This document shows, piece by piece, positions 51,296 through 60,759 of a DNA stretch of 64,000 nt. Where the stretch lies: assembly GCF_014648595.1 (NCBI RefSeq), contig NZ_BMRK01000004.1, positions 143,717-207,716 on the forward strand, read 5' to 3'. The notes beneath the pieces are model-generated. The model searched no databases and was not told the origin of the DNA. It saw only the letters and a list, made by a program, of their open reading frames with translations. The translations under genes were made by a program, and so were the position numbers. The stretch's first letter is position 1, and the number at the start of each line of letters is the position of its first letter. The DNA comes from Nocardioides luteus (GTDB taxonomy: Bacteria; Actinomycetota; Actinomycetes; Propionibacteriales; Nocardioidaceae).

Positions 51296-52225
51296 ATGAA
51301 CAACACCTATCTCGTCATCGGCGCCGGCCCCGTCGGCGCCACCGTCGCCCAGCAGCTGGCCGCGCGCGGCGACCGCGTACGCCTCCTCACCCGCTCCGGC
51401 AGCGGCCCGGTCGACGCCGGCATCGAGCGCCTCCGCGGCGACGCCTCGGACCCCGACGCCGTCACCCGCGCAGCCGCCGGGACCCGGGCCGTCTTCCACT
51501 GCATGCACGGCAGCGCCTACGCCGCCGACGCCTGGCGCGCGGAGCTGCCGCGAGCCGAGCGCGTCGTGCTCGAGGCCGCCGGGCGGGCCGGGGCCGTGGT
51601 CGTCTTCCCGGAGAGCCTCTACGCCTACGGGCACGTCACCGGGACGATGACCGAGGAGACCCCGCGCGACGCCACCTTCGGAAAGGCCGCGATCCGGGTC
51701 GAGCTGCTCCGCGCCCGCGACGCCTCCCCAACGCCGACGGTCAGCGTCGCGGCCTCGGACTTCTACGGCCCGCTGGTGCGCAACGCCCACGCCGGCGAGC
51801 GCATGGTCCCGACGGTCCTCGCCGGCCGCACCATGCGGGTGCTGGGCAGCCCGGACGCACCGCACTCCTGGACGTACGTCCCCGACCTGGGCGCCGCGAT
51901 GATCCGCTCCGCCGACGAGGAGAGCCTGTGGGACTCGTTCCTGCACGCGCCCACCGCGCCGGCGATCTCCCAGCGCGACCTCGTCCGGCTCTATGCCGAC
52001 GTGGCCGGTGTGACCGCGCCGCGGGTCGCGGCCATCCCCGGCTGGACGCTGAAGGCGATCGGCGCGGTGCACGCCGGCACCCGGGAGCTGGCCGAGATGG
52101 TCTACCAGTTCGAGAAGCCTTTCGTGATGGACTCCTCGGCGAGCGAGGCGCGGCTCGGCCTCTCCCCCACCCCGCTCGAGACCGGGGCCAAGGCGACGGT
52201 GGACTGGTGGCGTACGCAGCTGTGA
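51296..52225 (+). CDS. NAD-dependent epimerase/dehydratase family protein
   Basis: 309 residues. NTYLVIGAGPVGATVAQQLAARG Rossmann start; VVFPESLYAYGHVTG carries the SDR-type YxxxK equivalent region; GRTMRVLGSPDAPHSWTYVPDLG resembles extended SDR proteins acting on nucleotide sugars or as NmrA-like sensors. Induced by loss of TetR repression. Substrate unknown. Confidence 0.8.
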   Translation: MNNTYLVIGAGPVGATVAQQLAARGDRVRLLTRSGSGPVDAGIERLRGDASDPDAVTRAAAGTRAVFHCMHGSAYAADAWRAELPRAERVVLEAAGRAGAVVVFPESLYAYGHVTGTMTEETPRDATFGKAAIRVELLRARDASPTPTVSVAASDFYGPLVRNAHAGERMVPTVLAGRTMRVLGSPDAPHSWTYVPDLGAAMIRSADEESLWDSFLHAPTAPAISQRDLVRLYADVAGVTAPRVAAIPGWTLKAIGAVHAGTRELAEMVYQFEKPFVMDSSASEARLGLSPTPLETGAKATVDWWRTQL

Positions 52226-52242
52226 GCCCGCGCAGCCCAGCG

Positions 52243-53019
52243 CTAGCGGGCGCTCCAGCCCCCGTCGATGGCCCAGGACGCGCCCGAGACCATCGCCGCG
52301 TCCGGCCCGGTGAGCCAGCCGACCAGCGAGCCGACCTCGTCCGGCTCGACCAGCCGCTTGACCGCCGCGTCCTGGAGCAGCACCTTCTCGACCACCTCGG
52401 AGTCCGGGATGCCGTGCACCGTGGCCTGGTCGGCGATCTGCTTCTCCACCAGCGGCGTACGCACGTAGCCGGGGTTGATGCAGACGCTGGTCACCCCGTG
52501 CGGGCCGCCCTCGAGGGCGGTGACCTTGGAGAGTCCCTCCAGGCCGTGCTTGGCCGAGACGTAGGCGCTCTTGAAGGGCGAGGCGACCAGGCCGTGCACG
52601 GAGGAGACGTTGATGATCCGGCCCCAGCCGTTGGCGTACATGTGCGGCAAGACGGCTCTGACCAGCAGGAACGGAGCGACGAGCATGATCGCGTGGATCC
52701 GGCGGAAGTCGTCGGGGTCGAACTCCTCGATCGGGCTGACCCGCTGGATACCGGCGTTGTTGACCAGGACGTCGACTTCGAGGGAGAGGTCGTCCAACGC
52801 CTCGGTGGCGGTCAGGTCGACCTCCCACGCCTCGCCGCCGATCTCGTCGGCGAGGGCGCGGGCGGCGTCGCCGGCGAGATCGGCGACGACGACCCGGGCG
52901 CCGCGGGCGGCGAGCTCGCGGGCCACCGCCGCCCCGATCCCCGAGGCGCCGCCGGTGACCAGGGCACCCCGGCCCTGCAGCGTACGTCCGGAACCATCGC
53001 CCGGGACCGCTGAGGTCAC
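52243..53019 (-). CDS. 3-hydroxybutyrate dehydrogenase-like SDR
   Basis: 258 residues from GTG 53019, which overlaps the MFS stop (GTGA). GRGALVTGGASGIGAAVA, VNNAGIQRVSPIEEF, YVSAKHGLEG and KQIADQATVHGIPDSEVVEKVLLQ are the D-3-hydroxybutyrate dehydrogenase pattern. It oxidises 3-hydroxybutyrate to acetoacetate with NAD. The coupled MFS gene may import the substrate. Confidence 0.88.
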   Translation of the reverse strand: MTSAVPGDGSGRTLQGRGALVTGGASGIGAAVARELAARGARVVVADLAGDAARALADEIGGEAWEVDLTATEALDDLSLEVDVLVNNAGIQRVSPIEEFDPDDFRRIHAIMLVAPFLLVRAVLPHMYANGWGRIINVSSVHGLVASPFKSAYVSAKHGLEGLSKVTALEGGPHGVTSVCINPGYVRTPLVEKQIADQATVHGIPDSEVVEKVLLQDAAVKRLVEPDEVGSLVGWLTGPDAAMVSGASWAIDGGWSAR

Positions 53020-54395
53020 GCCGGGCTCACCTGACGCTCGGCAGCGAGGTCGGCGTCGGCGCGGTCCAGCGCCCGCAGCGAGGTGCCCTTGGTCTCCTTC
53101 AGGGTGAGCACGACGAGCGCGGTGATGACGCCGGCCACGGCGAGGTAGATCGCGGTGTTGGTCCAGGTGCCGGTGTCCTTGAGCCAGGAGATGGCCAGCA
53201 GCGGCGCGAGCGAGCCGGCGAAGATCGAGGTCACCTGGTAGGAGATCGAGATGCCGGAGTAACGCATCCGGGTCGGGAACATCTCGGCCATGATCGCCGG
53301 CTGGGCGGAGTACATCAGCGCGTGGATCGCCAGGCCGGCGACCAGCGCGGCGACGATGGCGACGTTGCTCTTGGTGTCGAGCATCGGGAAGGCCCAGAAG
53401 CCCCAGGTCGCGCCGAGCAGGGCGCCCACCAGGTAGGTCGGCTTGCGGCCGACGCCGTCGGCGAGCCGGCCGACGGCGATGATGAAGAAGAAGTGGCAGG
53501 CGTGCGCGATGGCGACCAGGCCGAGCAGCGCACCCTGGTCCATCTTCTGGTCCTCGACCAGGTAGACGATCGAGAACGAGACCACCAGGTAGTACATGAT
53601 GTTCTCCGCGAACCGCAGGCCCATGCCGCGGAGCACGCCGAGGGGGTAGCGGCGGAGCACCTCGAAGACGCCGTAGCCGGTCGAAGCGGCCTCTCCCTGC
53701 TCGGCCTTGGCCTCCTCGAAGATCGGCGAGTCGGTGACCGAGCGGCGGATGAAGTAGCCGACCAGGACGACCACGGCGGAGAGCCAGAAGGCGACCCGCC
53801 AGCCCCAGGAGAGGAACGCGGCGTCGGAGAGCGTCAGGGTCATCACGGTGAGCACCAGGGTGGCCAGCAGGTTGCCGACCGGCACCGCCGCCTGCGGCCA
53901 GGAGGCCCAGGTCGCGCGGCGGTCGTCGTCGGCGTGCTCGGCGACCAGCAGGACGGCGCCGCCCCACTCACCACCCAGGGCGAGGCCCTGCACGAACCGG
54001 AGCACCACGAGCGCGATCGGCGCGGCCAGCCCGATCTGGTCGTACGTCGGCAGGCAGCCCATCAGCACGGTGGCGACACCGATCAGCATGATGGTCAGCT
54101 GCAGCGTGTACTTGCGGCCGAGGCGGTCGCCGATGTGGCCGAAGACGACGCCACCGAGCGGGCGGGCGACGAACCCGATCGCGTAGGTCACGAACGCGGC
54201 GATGATCGCGTCGTAGGCGTTGCCCGTCGCGGGCATGATCACCTTGGCGAAGACGAGCGCCGAGGCGGTGGCGTAGAGGAAGAAGTCGTACCACTCCACG
54301 ACCGTGCCGGCCATGGAGGCGGCCACGGTCCTACGGAGCAGGCTCTGCTCGTCGGTGGGGGGATTCGGGGCTGCGCCCGGCTGCGTCGTGGTCAT
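53016..54395 (-). CDS. MFS transporter, metabolite:H+ symporter (MHS) type
   Basis: 459 residues from ATG 54395. Twelve helices; MAGTVVEWYDFFLYATASAL and RPLGGVVFGHIGDRLGRK are MHS (ShiA/ProP-like) signatures, with GLALGGEWGGA in helix 4. Coupled to the 3-hydroxybutyrate dehydrogenase, so a hydroxy acid is a likely substrate. Divergent from the LysR gene, which is the probable regulator. Confidence 0.9.
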   Translation of the reverse strand: MTTTQPGAAPNPPTDEQSLLRRTVAASMAGTVVEWYDFFLYATASALVFAKVIMPATGNAYDAIIAAFVTYAIGFVARPLGGVVFGHIGDRLGRKYTLQLTIMLIGVATVLMGCLPTYDQIGLAAPIALVVLRFVQGLALGGEWGGAVLLVAEHADDDRRATWASWPQAAVPVGNLLATLVLTVMTLTLSDAAFLSWGWRVAFWLSAVVVLVGYFIRRSVTDSPIFEEAKAEQGEAASTGYGVFEVLRRYPLGVLRGMGLRFAENIMYYLVVSFSIVYLVEDQKMDQGALLGLVAIAHACHFFFIIAVGRLADGVGRKPTYLVGALLGATWGFWAFPMLDTKSNVAIVAALVAGLAIHALMYSAQPAIMAEMFPTRMRYSGISISYQVTSIFAGSLAPLLAISWLKDTGTWTNTAIYLAVAGVITALVVLTLKETKGTSLRALDRADADLAAERQVSPA

Positions 54396-54488
54396 GGCTG
54401 GGAGTGTGACAGGGGTCATAATGTGCCTGCAACGCGCATGTTCGTGCACTCGATGAACACAAATGCACATTCGGAGTACGCTGACGCG

Positions 54489-55400
54489 ATGCCCGCCACC
54501 TCGCCGACGACACCCTCCGCCGACCAGCTGCTGGTGCTCCTGGAGGTCGCCCGCAGCGGCCGGTTCACCACCGCCGCCCGCTCGCTCGGCCTGACCCACA
54601 CGACGGTCAGCCGCAACATCTCCGCCCTCGAGCGCGCACTCGGTGGTCGGGTCCTGGTGCGCGGCTCGGACGGCTGGGCGCTGACCGCTCTCGGGGAGCG
54701 CGCGGCGCGGGCCGCCGAGGGTGTCGCCGAGTCGCTGGCCCGGCTGGCCGGGGACGAGCCGGCCGACCCGGTCGCCGGAGTGGTGCGGATGTCGACGACC
54801 GACGGGTTCGCTGCGTACGTCGCCTCACCGGCGGTCGCGGCGCTCCGGCAGGACCACCCCGAGCTCGCGGTCGAGATCGTCACCGTGACCCGCCAGGCCG
54901 CGCAGCACCGATCCGGCGTCGACATCGAGGTGGTCGTCGGAGAGCCTGCCGTCAACCGCGGTCGCGCGCTGCAGCTGGGCGAGTACGAGCTCGGTCTCTA
55001 CGCCTCACCCGGCTATCTCGAGCACCAGGACACACCCGCCACGATCGACGAGGCCGTACGCCACCACCGGCTGGTCTACTTCGTCGACTCGATGCTCCAG
55101 GTCGACGACCTCGACCTCCCCCGGCGGCTGCTGCCCGGGATGCGCGACGCGGTCACCTCGACCAACGTCTTCGTGCATGTCGAGGCGACCCGCGCCGGCG
55201 CCGGCCTGGGCCTGCTCCCCTGCTTCATGGCCGACCGCCACCCCGACCTGGTCCGGCTGCTCCGTGCGGAGATCCACCAGCGGCTTCCCTACTGGGCCGT
55301 GGTGCACCCCGAGTCCTGGCGCCGGCCCGCAGTGGCCGCGCTGGTCGGTGCGCTGCGGGAGCAGATGGCCGAGCAGGAGGACGCTCTTCTCGGCAGATGA
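54489..55400 (+). CDS. LysR family regulator
   Basis: 303 residues from ATG 54489. HTH: LLVLLEVARSGRFTTAARSLGLTHTTVSRNISALERALGG. Substrate-binding effector domain follows. The 93-base gap to the divergent MFS gene has TGTTC-N11-GAACA at about 54439-54459, which fits a LysR T-N11-A box. It probably activates the MFS/dehydrogenase operon in response to 3-hydroxybutyrate or a relative. Confidence 0.9.
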   Translation: MPATSPTTPSADQLLVLLEVARSGRFTTAARSLGLTHTTVSRNISALERALGGRVLVRGSDGWALTALGERAARAAEGVAESLARLAGDEPADPVAGVVRMSTTDGFAAYVASPAVAALRQDHPELAVEIVTVTRQAAQHRSGVDIEVVVGEPAVNRGRALQLGEYELGLYASPGYLEHQDTPATIDEAVRHHRLVYFVDSMLQVDDLDLPRRLLPGMRDAVTSTNVFVHVEATRAGAGLGLLPCFMADRHPDLVRLLRAEIHQRLPYWAVVHPESWRRPAVAALVGALREQMAEQEDALLGR

Positions 55401-55492
55401 CGAGCCGATCTCACGCCGGATTCGAGTCCAACTGCTGGGCGGTAACGTCCCATAACCTGGACGACCCCCTCCGGATGGGTACCGTGACCGCC

Positions 55493-58400
55493 ATGTTCAC
55501 GAAGGTGTTGGTAGCCAACCGCGGCGAGATCGCGATCCGAGCTTTCCGCGCGGGCTTCGAGCTCGGGGCGAAGACCGTAGCAGTTTTCCCCTACGAGGAC
55601 CGGGGCTCCGAGCACCGGCTCAAGGCCGACGAGGCCTATCAGATCGGGGAGCTGGGTCATCCGATCCGGGCCTACCTCGATCCCGAGGCGATCGTCGAGG
55701 TCGCCAAGCAGAGCGGCGCGGACGCCATCTACCCCGGATATGGCTTCCTCTCCGAGAACCCGGCGCTGGCCGAGGCCTGCGCGCAGGCGGGGATCACCTT
55801 CGTCGGTCCGTCGGCCGAGGTGCTCAAGCTCACCGGCAACAAGGCGACCGCCATCGCGGCGGCGAAGGCCGCCGGCGTACCGACCCTGCAGTCGGTCGAC
55901 CCCTCGACCGACGTCGACGAGCTCGTCTCCGCCGCCTCGGCCCTGCCCTACCCGCTGTTCGTGAAGGCTGTCGCCGGCGGCGGTGGTCGCGGGATGCGCC
56001 GCGTCGACGACCCCGAGAAGCTGCGCGAGGCGGTGGAGACCTGCATGCGCGAGGGCGAGGCCGCCTTCGGCGACCCGACGGTCTTCATCGAGCAGGCCGT
56101 CGTCGAGCCGCGCCACATCGAGGTGCAGATCCTCGCCGACGGCGAGGGCAACGTCATCCACCTCTTCGAGCGTGACTGCTCCGTGCAGCGCCGCCACCAG
56201 AAGGTCGTCGAGATCGCCCCGGCGCCCAACCTCGACCCAGAGCTGCGTGAACGCATCTGCGCCGACGCCGTCCGGTTCGCGCGCGAGATCGGCTACTCCT
56301 GTGCCGGCACCGTCGAGTTCCTGCTCGACCCCGACGGCAACTACGTCTTCATCGAGATGAACCCGCGCATCCAGGTCGAGCACACCGTGACCGAGGAGGT
56401 CACCGACGTCGACCTGGTCCAGTCGCAGATGCGGATCGCCTCCGGCGAGACGCTGGCCGACCTGGGCCTGACCCAGGACTCGGTGAGGTTGCGCGGAGCC
56501 GCGATGCAGTGCCGGATCACCACCGAGGACCCCGCCAACAACTTCCGCCCCGACACGGGCATGATCACCACCTACCGCTCGCCCGGCGGCGCCGGGATCC
56601 GGGTCGACGGCGGCACGACCTACTCGGGCGCGGAGGTCTCGCCCCACTTCGACTCGATGCTCGCCAAGCTGACCTGCCGCGGTCGTACGTTCGAGGACGC
56701 CGTGACCCGCGCCCGCCGGGCTGTCGCGGAGTTCCGGATCCGCGGGGTCGCGACCAACATCCCGTTCCTGCAGGCGCTGCTCGACGACCCCGACTTCATC
56801 GCGGGCTCGATCACCACCTCGTTCATCGAGACCCACCCGCAGCTGCTCACCGCGCGCGCCTCCGGCGACCGGGGAACCAAGCTGCTCACCTACCTGGCCG
56901 ACGTCACCGTCAACCAGCCGCACGGCGAGGCGCCGGTCTCGCTGCACCCCTCCTCGAAGCTGCCGCCGGTGGACCTGTCGGTGGCTCCGCCGGCGGGGTC
57001 GCGCGATCTCTTGAGAGAGCTCGGGCCGGCCGGCTTCGCCGCCGCGCTGCGCGCCCAGGAGGCGGTGGCGGTCACCGACACGACCTTCCGTGACGCCCAC
57101 CAGTCGCTGCTCGCGACGCGCGTCCGCACCACCGACCTGCTCGGCGTCGCGGGCCATGTCGCCCGGCTGACGCCGGAGCTGTGGTCGCTCGAGGCATGGG
57201 GTGGGGCGACGTACGACGTGGCGCTGCGGTTCCTCTCCGAGGACCCGTGGGAGCGGCTGGCGAAGCTGCGCGAGGCGGTGCCCAACATCAACCTGCAGAT
57301 GCTGCTGCGTGGCCGCAACACGGTCGGCTACACGCCCTACCCGACCGAGGTCACCGACGCGTTCGTCTCCGAGGCGGCCGAGACCGGCATCGACGTGTTC
57401 CGGATCTTCGACGCGCTCAACGACGTCTCCCAGATGCGGCCGGCGATCGACGCGGTGCGCGCGACCGGCACCGCCGTCGCCGAGGTGGCGCTCTGCTACA
57501 CCGGCGACCTCTCCTCGCCCGACGAGAAGCTCTACACGCTCGACTACTACCTGCGGCTGGCCGAGGAGATCGTCTCGGCCGGGGCGCATGTGCTGGCGAT
57601 CAAGGACATGGCCGGCCTGCTGCGCGCGCCCGCCGCGCGCACCCTGGTGACCGCCCTCCGCTCGCGCTTCGACCTGCCGGTCCACCTGCACACCCATGAC
57701 ACCGCCGGCGGCCAGCTGGCCACGCTGACGGCCGCGATCGAGGCCGGGGTCGACGCGGTCGACGCCGCGACCGCCTCCATGGCCGGCACCACCTCCCAGC
57801 CGCCGCTCTCCTCGCTGGTGGCGGCCGTCGACCACACCCCGCGCGAGACCGGTCTCTCCCTGGCCGCAGTCAACTCGCTCGAGCCCTACTGGGAGGCCGT
57901 ACGCCGCGTCTACGCGCCCTTCGAGTCCGGGCTTCCCGCGCCGACCGGCCGGGTCTACCGCCACGAGATCCCCGGCGGCCAGCTCTCCAACCTGCGCCAG
58001 CAGGCGATCGCGCTCGGTCTCGGCGAGAAGTTCGAGCAGATCGAGGACATGTACGCCGCGGCCAACTCGATCCTCGGCCGGGTCCCCAAGGTCACCCCGT
58101 CCTCGAAGGTCATCGGCGACCTGGCCCTCTCGCTCGTCGCCGCGGGTGCCGACCCGGCTGCGTTCGAGGAGGACCCGGCTGCGTACGACATCCCGGCGTC
58201 GGTGATCGGGTTCCTCAACGGCGAGCTCGGTGACCCGCCGGGCGGCTGGCCCGAGCCGTTCCGCAGCAAGGCGATCGCCGGCCGCACCTGGAAGGAGCCG
58301 TCGCCGAGCCTGTCGGCCGAGGACGCCGAGGGGCTCGCCTCCGACCGGCGCGGCACGCTCAACCGGCTGCTCTTCCCCGGCCCGACGAAGGACTTCACCG

Positions 58401-58870
58401 AGGCGCGCTCGAAGTGGGGCGACGTGTCGGTGATCTCGACCCTCGACTACCTCTACGGCCTGCGCGAGGGCGAGGAGCACGTCGTCGAGCTCGCCGAGGG
58501 CAAGACGGTCATCTTCGGCCTCACCGCGGTCTCCGAGCCCGACGAGCGCGGCATCCGCACCGTCATGGCGACGATCAACGGCCACCTGCGCCCGATCAGC
58601 GTGCGCGACCGCTCCGTCGCTGCCGAGGTCGCCGCCGCCGAGAAGGCCGACCCCGCCGTACCCGGCCACGTCGCGGCACCCTTCCAGGGCGTCGTCACCG
58701 TCACCGTGGAGAAGGGCGACTCGGTCAAGGCCGGCGACACCGTCGCCACCATCGAGGCGATGAAGATGGAGGCCGCCATCACCGCCCCCGTCGACGGCAC
58801 CGTCTCCCGCCTCGCCTTCTCCGGCACCCAGTCGGTCGACGGCGGCGACCTGGTGCTCGTGCTCGACTAG
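55493..58870 (+). CDS. pyc: Pyruvate carboxylase
   Basis: 1125 residues from ATG 55493, standard for the single-chain enzyme. Biotin carboxylase domain (TKVLVANRGEIAIRAFRAGFELG; AGGGGRGMR), carboxyltransferase (VAVTDTTFRDAHQSLLATRVRT, ALCYTGDLSS, AIKDMAGLL), and C-terminal biotinyl domain (TIEAMKMEAAI). Replenishes oxaloacetate. Its 5' neighbour LysR ends 92 bases earlier; it is monocistronic by the large palindrome after it. Confidence 0.96.
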   Translation: MFTKVLVANRGEIAIRAFRAGFELGAKTVAVFPYEDRGSEHRLKADEAYQIGELGHPIRAYLDPEAIVEVAKQSGADAIYPGYGFLSENPALAEACAQAGITFVGPSAEVLKLTGNKATAIAAAKAAGVPTLQSVDPSTDVDELVSAASALPYPLFVKAVAGGGGRGMRRVDDPEKLREAVETCMREGEAAFGDPTVFIEQAVVEPRHIEVQILADGEGNVIHLFERDCSVQRRHQKVVEIAPAPNLDPELRERICADAVRFAREIGYSCAGTVEFLLDPDGNYVFIEMNPRIQVEHTVTEEVTDVDLVQSQMRIASGETLADLGLTQDSVRLRGAAMQCRITTEDPANNFRPDTGMITTYRSPGGAGIRVDGGTTYSGAEVSPHFDSMLAKLTCRGRTFEDAVTRARRAVAEFRIRGVATNIPFLQALLDDPDFIAGSITTSFIETHPQLLTARASGDRGTKLLTYLADVTVNQPHGEAPVSLHPSSKLPPVDLSVAPPAGSRDLLRELGPAGFAAALRAQEAVAVTDTTFRDAHQSLLATRVRTTDLLGVAGHVARLTPELWSLEAWGGATYDVALRFLSEDPWERLAKLREAVPNINLQMLLRGRNTVGYTPYPTEVTDAFVSEAAETGIDVFRIFDALNDVSQMRPAIDAVRATGTAVAEVALCYTGDLSSPDEKLYTLDYYLRLAEEIVSAGAHVLAIKDMAGLLRAPAARTLVTALRSRFDLPVHLHTHDTAGGQLATLTAAIEAGVDAVDAATASMAGTTSQPPLSSLVAAVDHTPRETGLSLAAVNSLEPYWEAVRRVYAPFESGLPAPTGRVYRHEIPGGQLSNLRQQAIALGLGEKFEQIEDMYAAANSILGRVPKVTPSSKVIGDLALSLVAAGADPAAFEEDPAAYDIPASVIGFLNGELGDPPGGWPEPFRSKAIAGRTWKEPSPSLSAEDAEGLASDRRGTLNRLLFPGPTKDFTEARSKWGDVSVISTLDYLYGLREGEEHVVELAEGKTVIFGLTAVSEPDERGIRTVMATINGHLRPISVRDRSVAAEVAAAEKADPAVPGHVAAPFQGVVTVTVEKGDSVKAGDTVATIEAMKMEAAITAPVDGTVSRLAFSGTQSVDGGDLVLVLD

Positions 58871-58975
58871 CCGAGACCGCCGAGGCGTCAGGTACGTCGC
58901 CCGAGGCGTCAGCCGCGCTGGCCGAGATGGCACCGTGGTGCCGTCTCGGCCGACGCGAGCGACGTCTCGGCGGAC
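58871..58975. repeat. Large imperfect palindrome (dispersed element, copy 1 of 3)
   Basis: After pyc. The core GCCGAGATGGCAC/GTGCCGTCTCGGC (58921 to about 58950) is flanked by GAGGCGTC/GACGTCTC-type arms; a second GAGGCGTC lies further left. Same core and design as the palindromes at 59709-59776 and 60760-60831, in the next two gaps. Confidence 0.6.
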
Positions 58976-59041
58976 TCAGCACCGCGAGGCGTAGGAGCCG
59001 ATAGGTTGAGCCCACCAACCCGTGACCGCTAGGAAGCTCTC

Positions 59042-59659
59042 GTGGACAGTACTTCTCGGCAACCCACACCCGAGCACCACCGACGCCCTGCATCTGAGAG
59101 CGCACGAAACCTCTGGAACCACGGGCCCAACTGGATCTCTGCGATCGCTGCGCTGATCGGCGCGCTGGGCCTCGGTGGCGTGCTCACTCATCTTGCCGGC
59201 GCCGATGACTCCTCCGGTGGCTCCGCGAGCTCGCCCACCGCGACCGCCACCGTCACCGTCACCGCGACGGTTGCGCCGTCTGGCGGTGCTGCGCCCAGCG
59301 AGGCCGCGAACACCAGCGCCGATGGCGTGCGATGGAGCGGAGAGGTCACTCTCGGCGAGCTCAACTTCGACTTCTCGCCGCCGAAGCTGACTCCGGGCAA
59401 CACCGTTGGCCAGCTCCAGTCCGACATGGTGTGGGTCGATGACAGCTCCTCCGAGGTGTTGATCGCGGCCTGGCTGAGCGACTCCGTGCCGACCAAGGAG
59501 GAGTGCGACACCTCCGTCGCCGAAAGCGGCAGCACTACGGTCCGGGACATGACCCCGGGGCTCTACGTGTGTGGAAAGACAGCTGAAGGTCGCATCTTCC
59601 GCCTCAAGACATTGACCACTGGAAACGCGATCAAGGCCGACGCGACGGTCTGGAATTAG
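59042..59659 (+). CDS. Membrane-anchored extracytoplasmic protein
   Basis: 205 residues from GTG 59042 with AGGAAG upstream. One transmembrane helix (WISAIAALIGALGLGGVLTHL) then a Ser/Thr/Ala linker (TATATVTVTATVAPSGG) and a beta domain with VTLGELNFDFSPPK and a Cys pair (EECDTS...LYVCGK). No known family. A surface sensor or ligand-binding role is possible. Confidence 0.6.
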   Translation: MDSTSRQPTPEHHRRPASESARNLWNHGPNWISAIAALIGALGLGGVLTHLAGADDSSGGSASSPTATATVTVTATVAPSGGAAPSEAANTSADGVRWSGEVTLGELNFDFSPPKLTPGNTVGQLQSDMVWVDDSSSEVLIAAWLSDSVPTKEECDTSVAESGSTTVRDMTPGLYVCGKTAEGRIFRLKTLTTGNAIKADATVWN

Positions 59660-59708
59660 TTCGCTGACCGGGCCCGGCTCTCAGCTCCCGCCAAACCCCC
59701 ACCAACAG

Positions 59709-59776
59709 CGAGGCGTCGGCTACGTCGGCCGAAACGGCAGCTGAGTGCCGTCTCGGCCGACGCGGGTGACGCCTCG
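59709..59776. repeat. Large palindrome (dispersed element, copy 2 of 3)
   Basis: 31-base arms 59709-59739 and 59746-59776 pair with a few mismatches around loop GCTGAG; core ACGGCA/TGCCGT and GGCCGA. It lies between converging genes (59659 and erm stop at 59785) and probably terminates both. Confidence 0.75.
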
Positions 59777-59784
59777 GCGATGGA

Positions 59785-60543
59785 TCAGCGCGAGACGTAC
59801 GCCTCGACCCAGTCCTCCGCACGCAGATCCCGCGGGAGCACCGGCGCCTGAGAGCGGCGGCGGCGCCGGGCGATGCGCTTGGCGAGGGCGGCGGGTACGC
59901 CGTTGCGATGCAGGATGTCCGCGACCCCGCGGCCGCGGCTGCTGAAGACCGCGGCGACCCATGACTGGAACTCGCGGCGGTGCGCCTCCGGCAGAAGCGG
60001 GTCGCGCCGTCGGTCGATGAGGAGCAGGCCTCCGTCGACGTTCGGCCGCGGACGGAATGCGGTCGACGGCACCCGGCGGTCGAGGGTGAAGGTGAACCAC
60101 GGCCACCACTGCGCGGTGAGCTGGGTCGTACCGCCGACGCCCGCACGCTTGCGGGCGACCTCCCACTGGGTGAGGAGGACGGCGTGACGCCAGCTCGTCG
60201 AGGCGAGCAGATGGCGCAGGATGGGGGTGGTCAGGTGGAACGGCACGTTCGAGACGACGACAGCGTCCTGCGGTGGCGCGTGCCGCAGGATGTCGCCCTC
60301 GGCGATGCACACGTGCGGGCCGATCCGTCGGCGCAGGTCAGCGGCCCGCCGGGAGTCGATCTCGACCCCCTCCAGCGGTCGGTCGAGCTCGGCCAGCGCC
60401 AGGGTGACCGCACCGTTGCCGGTCCCCCACTCCACCAGCGGCCCCTGCCGCTGCGAGACGAGATGGACGATGCGGTCGAGAACCGACCTGTCGGTGAGAA
60501 AGTTCTGGCCGAGCTCATGACGGCCAGGGCGTACGTCGGGCAT
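59785..60543 (-). CDS. Erm-type 23S rRNA (adenine-N6) methyltransferase
   Basis: 252 residues. RHELGQNFLTDRSVLDRIV is the Erm/KsgA N-terminus; VEWGTGNGAVTLALAE binds SAM; VVSNVPFHLTTP is the NxPF catalytic loop; the C-terminal arm VLPRDLRAEDWVEAY follows. Erm enzymes methylate A2058 and give macrolide-lincosamide-streptogramin B resistance. A short leader ORF and a hairpin upstream (60567-60709) suggest translational induction. Start ATG 60543 with GAGGAG upstream. Confidence 0.9.
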   Translation of the reverse strand: MPDVRPGRHELGQNFLTDRSVLDRIVHLVSQRQGPLVEWGTGNGAVTLALAELDRPLEGVEIDSRRAADLRRRIGPHVCIAEGDILRHAPPQDAVVVSNVPFHLTTPILRHLLASTSWRHAVLLTQWEVARKRAGVGGTTQLTAQWWPWFTFTLDRRVPSTAFRPRPNVDGGLLLIDRRRDPLLPEAHRREFQSWVAAVFSSRGRGVADILHRNGVPAALAKRIARRRRRSQAPVLPRDLRAEDWVEAYVSR

Positions 60544-60566
60544 GAATGCTCCTCGAGGAAGAAGGA

Positions 60567-60605
60567 GCCGGGCGGCATGCGGGTAGCACTCGAGAGCCGC
60601 CCGGC
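60567..60605 (-). promoter_or_regulatory. Attenuator-like hairpin in the erm leader
   Basis: GCCGGGCGGC and GCCGCCCGGC (60567-60576 with 60596-60605) make a perfect 10-bp stem in the erm 5' leader, 24 bases before the start codon and about 57 after the leader peptide stop. It could be the stem that alternates with another when the ribosome stalls. Confidence 0.5.
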
Positions 60606-60661
60606 AGGGTTGCCAGGTGGCGGCGCGAATGCGACGAGTTGTCTGGTGAGATCCGCGCCGG

Positions 60662-60709
60662 TCAGCGGCGGCGGATCCGGACGAACATCGTCATGCAGCA
60701 ATTACCCAT
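60662..60709 (-). CDS. Leader peptide of the erm gene (15 residues)
   Basis: Reads MGNCCMTMFVRIRRR then TGA. The RIR/RRR end contains the +x(+) macrolide arrest motif known from Erm leader peptides such as ErmDL (MRLR). A ribosome with bound macrolide could stall there and expose the erm start. The context, 118 bases before erm, supports this. Confidence 0.6.
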   Translation of the reverse strand: MGNCCMTMFVRIRRR

Positions 60710-60730
60710 GGCGCTGACGCTAGCGAAGCC

Positions 60731-60740
60731 ACAGATCTGT
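60731..60740. promoter_or_regulatory. ACAGATCTGT palindrome upstream of the erm leader
   Basis: Perfect 10-base palindrome 21 bases before the leader ORF. Possible operator; the regulator is unknown. Confidence 0.3.
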
Positions 60741-60759
60741 TCGCACACCGTTTTTGACC

